From JBGTBQ01 sp041749275 (GTDB lineage: Bacteria; Acidobacteriota; Blastocatellia; Pyrinomonadales; Pyrinomonadaceae): a DNA stretch of 19,732 nt. The position numbers and the translations under genes are program-made. Positions 16,188-19,732 of this stretch are shown here, piece after piece; the first letter of the stretch is position 1; the number at the start of each line of letters is the position of its first letter. The stretch is taken from the NCBI GenBank assembly GCA_041749275.1, contig JBGTBQ010000289.1, positions 1-19,732 on the forward strand, given 5' to 3'. The notes under the pieces are model-generated. The model did no database searches, was not told the origin of the DNA, and saw nothing but the letters and a program-made list of their open reading frames with translations.

Positions 16188-16278
16188 GCTATTCACGCAT
16201 TAGTTTCCGCGCATCACATGTTTGCTTGGTGTAGCCCTTCGGCTTCTCACACAGACTAACTGCTTCAGGAGAAAACCC

Positions 16279-16776
16279 ATGCCGGTAGAAATCAAATTCG
16301 GTTCCAACGCCAAGAAAGAGAACGTCACGAATTTCTCGCTCAAAGTGCTTGAGGATATTTTGCAGGCGGCGGGCTTGAGTAGCGCTTTAATCACTTCCAC
16401 AGCCCGCACGCCGGCGGAGCAAGCAAGGGTGATGTTCAACAACATCGTGGCGACGAGCGTGGCGAAACAGAAACAGCTTTACGCGGCGGCGGGTGATGCC
16501 GTGATTGATGAATATGTGAAAGCGAAGAAAGCGGGGAAGACCCCCATCGAAATAAAGGCCGCGATGGAGGCAAAGATAATTGCCATCGGGCCGACGAAGG
16601 TTTCTCACCACGCCGCTGACCCGAATGTGTTATGCGTCTTCGATGTCGCGCCTTCTTCGATAGCAAAGAAGGCGGCGTTTGAGAAGGCCGTCCGAACTGA
16701 CAAGCGAGTGAAGAAGTTCATCGTACCGCCGCTCGACCCCGCGTACCACCTAGAGATTCCACAGCCGACGAGTTAA
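16279..16776 (+). CDS. Peptidase M15-like (D,D-carboxypeptidase/endopeptidase fold) protein
   Basis: A 165-residue protein. Motifs resemble the zinc peptidase family M15: ITSTARTPAEQARVMFNNI (38-56), the substrate-side region; VSHHAADPNVLCVFDVAP (108-125), giving H111 (or H110) and D122; and AYHLEIPQP (155-163), giving H157. These would be the His-Asp-His zinc ligands. The family cleaves D-Ala-containing peptidoglycan peptides. There is no signal peptide or membrane helix, so it would act as a cytoplasmic enzyme, be released by lysis, or be delivered by a secretion machine (inferred). The ATG at 16279 is chosen because CAGGAG lies seven bases upstream; an ATG at 16222 would add 19 unrelated residues. 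Spacing between ligands is looser than in classical VanY-type enzymes, so activity is unproven. It follows the half attC-like site and could be a further mobile gene. Confidence 0.88.
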   Translation: MPVEIKFGSNAKKENVTNFSLKVLEDILQAAGLSSALITSTARTPAEQARVMFNNIVATSVAKQKQLYAAAGDAVIDEYVKAKKAGKTPIEIKAAMEAKIIAIGPTKVSHHAADPNVLCVFDVAPSSIAKKAAFEKAVRTDKRVKKFIVPPLDPAYHLEIPQPTS

Positions 16777-16851
16777 TGGTCAGGGCCTCCGCGTTCTCGT
16801 CAACACTAAAACCGGCGCCCATGCCGGCGTCGCGTTAGCTGAGGCGAACAG

Positions 16852-17004
16852 CTATATGCCGCGCACACCAAGATACCGACTAGGTGACGAGGGCCAGTCA
16901 GAACCGCCTGCGGTAGCGGGCGGGTTCTTGCGTCGCCAGAGACCCGCCCGCTACCGCAGGCGGTTCTGACCTTAATCCACTTCTTGGTGTGCGCGGCATC
17001 ATAG
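16852..17004. repeat. Nested palindromic element (REP/MITE-like)
   Basis: Outer arms: ATGCCGCGCACACCAAGA (16856-16873) and its exact complement at 16982-16999. They extend four more base pairs (16852-16855 with 17001-17004) past one bulged C (17000). Inside is a separate perfect 29-bp inverted repeat, 16897-16925 with 16942-16970, around a 16-base loop; its arms begin GTCAGAACCGCCTGCGG. No target-site duplication or coding capacity was seen. It occupies the 300-bp gap 16777-17076, which also holds smaller hairpins (CCGGC/GCCGG at 16812-16827 and TTCCGGC/GCCGGAA at 17028-17047). Folded RNA could stop or shield transcripts between the flanking genes. Confidence 0.9.
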
Positions 17005-17076
17005 AGGATGCTTCTCGACACACACCCTTCCGGCCAGCGTGCCGGAAATTCGGATTGTAGGCGAACGGGGGAAACC

Positions 17077-17502
17077 ATGGCTGAACTGAAGACGAAGCCG
17101 ACCACGGACAGCGTGGATGACTTTCTCGCGCGCGTCGCCGACGAGAAGCGGCGGGCGGATTGTCGCGTCGTCCGCGACCTCATGGCGGAAGCGACCGGGG
17201 CCGAGGCCGAGATGTGGGGGAGCAGCATCGTCGGCTTCGGTCGCTACCGTTACAAGTATGCGAGCGGGCGCGAGATGGAATGGATGGTCATGGGCTTCTC
17301 CCCGCGCAAGGGCGATCTGACGCTCTATCTCACGCAGGGGTTCGAGCCTTTCCCGCATCTCATGGAGCGCCTCGGTAAGTACAAGACGGGGAAATCCTGT
17401 CTCTATCTCAAGAGGTTGGAAGACGTTGACTTGAACGTGTTGCGGGAACTCGTGGCGCGTTCGGTCGAAACAGTAGCCGCTCAACGTGTGGATAAGAAAT
17501 AG
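17077..17502 (+). CDS. DUF1801 domain protein
   Basis: A 142-residue cytoplasmic protein spanning the whole DUF1801 domain: TDSVDDFLARVADEKRRADCRVVRDLM, EMWGSSIVGFGRYRYKYASG, MVMGFSPRKGDLTLYLTQGF, KYKTGKSCLYLKRLEDVDLNVLRELV. These are the family's signature segments (WGxSIVGFGxYxYKY and FSPRKxxLTLY). The family relates to the YdhG/frataxin-like fold, but its biochemical role is not settled. The ATG at 17077 is chosen because GGGGGAAACC precedes it and the domain begins right after; an ATG at 17008 would add 23 residues derived from a hairpin region. It lies 51 bp before the DinB gene on the same strand, so the two are probably cotranscribed. The composition is ordinary for this genome, unlike the cassette-like genes to its left. 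Confidence 0.94.
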   Translation: MAELKTKPTTDSVDDFLARVADEKRRADCRVVRDLMAEATGAEAEMWGSSIVGFGRYRYKYASGREMEWMVMGFSPRKGDLTLYLTQGFEPFPHLMERLGKYKTGKSCLYLKRLEDVDLNVLRELVARSVETVAAQRVDKK

Positions 17503-17553
17503 CGCGGCGCCCGCCGGTGTTACTGCCGCCAGCACTACGCGAAGTGGAGAGAG

Positions 17554-18075
17554 ATGAACCTCAGTTTCTACATCATGCGCCTCGCCGCGAGCGTGCGTGT
17601 CTTCGAGGGACTCGTGGAGGGCGTGAGCGACGAGCAGGCGCGTTGGAAGCCCGCGCCGGAGCGCTGGTCAATGCTCGAAGTGCTCAATCACCTCTATGAT
17701 GAGGAGCGTGAAGACTTTCGCCAGCGGCTCGACTACACGCTCCACCGGCCCGGCGAGGCGTGGCCGCGGATTGACCCGCAAGGATGGGTGACGGAGCGCA
17801 GGTATAACGAGCGGGACTTAAACGAGTCGCGGCGAAACTTTCCGCGTGAACGTGAGTTGTCGCTCTCGTGGTTGAAGGGATTGTCAGAGCCGAACTGGGA
17901 TTCCGCTCACGAGCGACCGCAAGCCGTGCTTGCGGCGGGTGATATTCTCGCCTCGTGGGTGGCTCACGATCTGCTCCACGTCCGGCAGCTTGCGCGGCTG
18001 CACTACGAATACGTCTCGCTCGTCTCCGCCCCTTATCGAACGGACTACGCCGGCGATTGGCCGAGCGCCGGGTGA
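17554..18075 (+). CDS. DinB-family putative metal-binding protein
   Basis: A 173-residue four-helix-bundle protein of the DinB/YfiT type (DinB_2-like). The expected metal ligands are H46 in MLEVLNHLYDEE, and H138 and H142 in VAHDLLHVRQLARL. The family includes metal-dependent thiol transferases and many stress-related proteins of unknown substrate; the substrate here cannot be told. It is cytoplasmic, without signal peptide. The start ATG has GGAGAGAG directly upstream. It follows the DUF1801 gene by 51 bp and ends 17 bp before the convergent histidine kinase stop. The tail after the last helix (SLVSAPYRTDYAGDW) is usual for this subgroup. Confidence 0.95.
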   Translation: MNLSFYIMRLAASVRVFEGLVEGVSDEQARWKPAPERWSMLEVLNHLYDEEREDFRQRLDYTLHRPGEAWPRIDPQGWVTERRYNERDLNESRRNFPRERELSLSWLKGLSEPNWDSAHERPQAVLAAGDILASWVAHDLLHVRQLARLHYEYVSLVSAPYRTDYAGDWPSAG

Positions 18076-18092
18076 AGGGGTGAGAGGCGCGC

Positions 18093-19732
18093 TCACTGCT
18101 TTTCGGGCGTTCGGCGCGGGAGCCACAGACGAAAACAGCTCCCCACGCCGGGCTTGGATTCGACGGTGAGCGCGCCGCCCATCGCCTCGGCGAGCGTCAA
18201 CGAGACGGCGAGGCCGAGGCCGGAGCCGCTACCGGGGTCTTTCGTCGTAAAGAACGGGTCGAAGACGCGCGCGAGCGTTTCGGGCGGGATGCCGGGGCCA
18301 TCGTCGGAGACTTCGACCGATATGCGCGCACCGTCGAACGCCGTTTCGACACAGATGTGTCCACCGTCGGCCACCGCGTCGAGCGCGTTGCTCAACAGAT
18401 TGTTGAGCACCTGATAGACCATCGCCTCGTCGGTCGCCACCTCGCCTACCGCCTCATCCAGCCGGATCGTCAATTCGATCCCGCGTTCGGCCCCGCGCTG
18501 CTCGAATAGCTTCGCGCATTGCCCGACCACACGATTGAGTTCGACCGAGGCGCGCTTTGCTCGCCGCTGCCGCGACAGATCGAGCAGCCCGCGCGTGATC
18601 TGCTTGCAGCGGAGCGCCTGACGGACAATCTCTTCGAGGTAAAAATTCCAGTTATGGCCTGCGGCGAAAGCCGACGCCTCCGGTGCATCCTGAAGATCGC
18701 GCAAGGTGGCCTCGGCGCAGGTGGTGATGGCGGCGAGCGGGTTGTTGATCTCGTGCGCGACGCCCGCCGCGAGTTGCCCGATGGTGGCGAGGCGGCGCGT
18801 CCGCGCGAGTTGCTCTTGCACTTCGGACAGCTCCGTGATGTCGCTCCAAGTGATGACGCTCCAGGAGGTCTGAAGTTCGGAGGCTGGAGTCCGGTGCCCG
18901 GCAACCGAATCCGGCCCCTCTTCGTTCAGCGCATGAGTATCCGCAATGTCATCGGCTTTCTTTCCAGACTCAAGACTTATGATCGGAGCAACCGACACGA
19001 GATAGCGCCTGCCGTCCTCGGCCTGTAGCTCGAAGGAACTGGTCGTGCGCGCCGTGCCCTGACGCATGTGATAGGCGGCGGCGCGCGCGCCGAAGAGACG
19101 CGCGAAGGCTTCGGCGCACGACATGCCGATGGCCTCCGTCGGGCGCATCCCCATCATCTCCGCCGCGCCGTGGTTGCAGCGCGCGACGCGCATCCGGTCG
19201 TCATGGACGATGATGCCGTCGGGGATGGCGTCGAAGGTCTGCTCCCAGACGCGCTTGGCCGTGCCGATGGTTTCGACGAGCCGCGCGTTGTCGAGCGCGA
19301 GCGCGACCATCTCGGCAAGCCCCGCAAGCTGCTGTTTCTCTTCGGCGGTGAAGCGATGCGGCGCGCGATAGCCGACGGCGAGCACGCCCAGCGTCTCGCC
19401 GCGCGCGGCGAGACGCGCGAGCGCCAGCGCGCGTACGCCCTCGGCGCTATGCACCGGAAACTCGCTCGCCGGCAAATCGCCGGCCACGCCGCGCACCTCG
19501 AAGATGGCCTCGCCCGCCCCGGCGGCGCGTTCGGCGAACTCGCCGCGCAAGGGATTGACGATCTCGCCTTCGTCGGTGTTCACAATCTCAAAGCCGCTCA
19601 TCGCGTGCCAAGTGATCGTCCGCTCTTCGACCGAGAAGCTGGCGACGCTCGCCGTGTCGGCGCCGATGATGCGGCGCACCGTCTCGACCGCCGCACGCAG
19701 CGTCGCCGCCATCTCAGCCCCCGCCGCGCCGT
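18093..19732 (-). CDS. GAF-PAS sensor histidine kinase (N-terminus probably beyond right edge)
   Basis: From the first ATG in the window (19712) 539 residues are seen, but the frame stays open to the edge (codons for GAAGAE before that Met), so the protein may be longer. Domains: GAF (about 5-150, IIGADTASVASF ... LGVLAVGY), PAS (about 155-300, DAIPDGIIVHDDRMRVARCN), HisKA with phospho-acceptor H320 in AAGVAHEINNPLA, and HATPase with N-box VLNNLLSNALDA, G1 DDGPGIPPE, F-box FDPFFTTK and G2 GSGSGLGL. No transmembrane segment is present, so it is a soluble cytoplasmic sensor. The last PAS strand is interrupted by an extra loop of about 35 residues (ESGKKADDIADTHALNEEG and on) before WSDITE. The type of kinase (NtrB-like core) suits the NtrC-type regulator on the same strand 3.7 kb away; that pairing is inferred. 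Confidence 0.96.
   Translation of the reverse strand, partial: GAAGAEMAATLRAAVETVRRIIGADTASVASFSVEERTITWHAMSGFEIVNTDEGEIVNPLRGEFAERAAGAGEAIFEVRGVAGDLPASEFPVHSAEGVRALALARLAARGETLGVLAVGYRAPHRFTAEEKQQLAGLAEMVALALDNARLVETIGTAKRVWEQTFDAIPDGIIVHDDRMRVARCNHGAAEMMGMRPTEAIGMSCAEAFARLFGARAAAYHMRQGTARTTSSFELQAEDGRRYLVSVAPIISLESGKKADDIADTHALNEEGPDSVAGHRTPASELQTSWSVITWSDITELSEVQEQLARTRRLATIGQLAAGVAHEINNPLAAITTCAEATLRDLQDAPEASAFAAGHNWNFYLEEIVRQALRCKQITRGLLDLSRQRRAKRASVELNRVVGQCAKLFEQRGAERGIELTIRLDEAVGEVATDEAMVYQVLNNLLSNALDAVADGGHICVETAFDGARISVEVSDDGPGIPPETLARVFDPFFTTKDPGSGSGLGLAVSLTLAEAMGGALTVESKPGVGSCFRLWLPRRTPEKQ

Noticed and set aside
16785..16842. Possible third attC-like site (ATGCCGGCG then GCGTTAG)
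   Set aside because: GTTAGCT breaks the GTTRRRY rule and no matching 5' half (GGCAT arm and RYYYAAC core) was found upstream; kept only as a chance resemblance.

Overview
The window looks like a GC-rich chromosome segment from a Gram-negative soil bacterium. The best guess is Acidobacteriota, class Blastocatellia (Pyrinomonadales-like). This rests on the style of the proteins (large DUF11 envelope proteins, a conserved two-gene small-protein module, GAF-PAS kinases with NtrC-type regulators) and on the intergenic repeats. It is an inference from memory of similar genomes, not from a search.

Left part (1-12192, all minus strand): a probable operon read right to left. It starts with a degenerate response-regulator receiver (11815-12192). 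Then come a small exported protein (11188-11715), a 703-aa DUF11-like exported protein (8946-11057), a giant 1910-aa protein that joins DUF11, SdrD-B-like and Ig-like modules to a probable outer-membrane beta barrel (3102-8834), a beta-propeller plus triple-DUF11 protein (1051-3039), and the N-terminal 302 residues of another large exported surface protein running off the left edge (1-906). Every member except the receiver has a clear signal peptide, so the locus appears to build a cell-surface or outer-membrane structure.

Middle part (12193-14898): a perfect 14-bp dyad precedes a two-gene module of small conserved proteins of unknown function on the plus strand (12473-12949). This converges on an NtrC-family sigma-54 response regulator on the minus strand (13001-14401). 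Upstream of the regulator is a gene-free stretch of about 500 bp with a cluster of GCGGCATAAT-type motifs in both orientations, placed where enhancer sites would be expected.

Right part (14899-18075, plus strand): an accessory-looking region. An integron attC-like site (14899-14999) precedes a SAM methyltransferase gene (15222-16070). That gene is followed 5 bp after its stop by a second, half-degraded attC-like site starting with a perfect GTCTAAC core. The methyltransferase therefore looks like a gene cassette, although no integrase is visible. Next come a hairpin, an M15-peptidase-like protein (16279-16776), a nested palindromic repeat element (16852-17004), a DUF1801 protein (17077-17502) and a DinB-family protein (17554-18075).

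Right edge (18093-19732, minus): a GAF-PAS histidine kinase, probably open at its N-terminus. It and the NtrC-type regulator lie on the same strand but are separated by the accessory block, so they may be a split two-component pair. No tRNA, rRNA, CRISPR array or transposase gene was seen.
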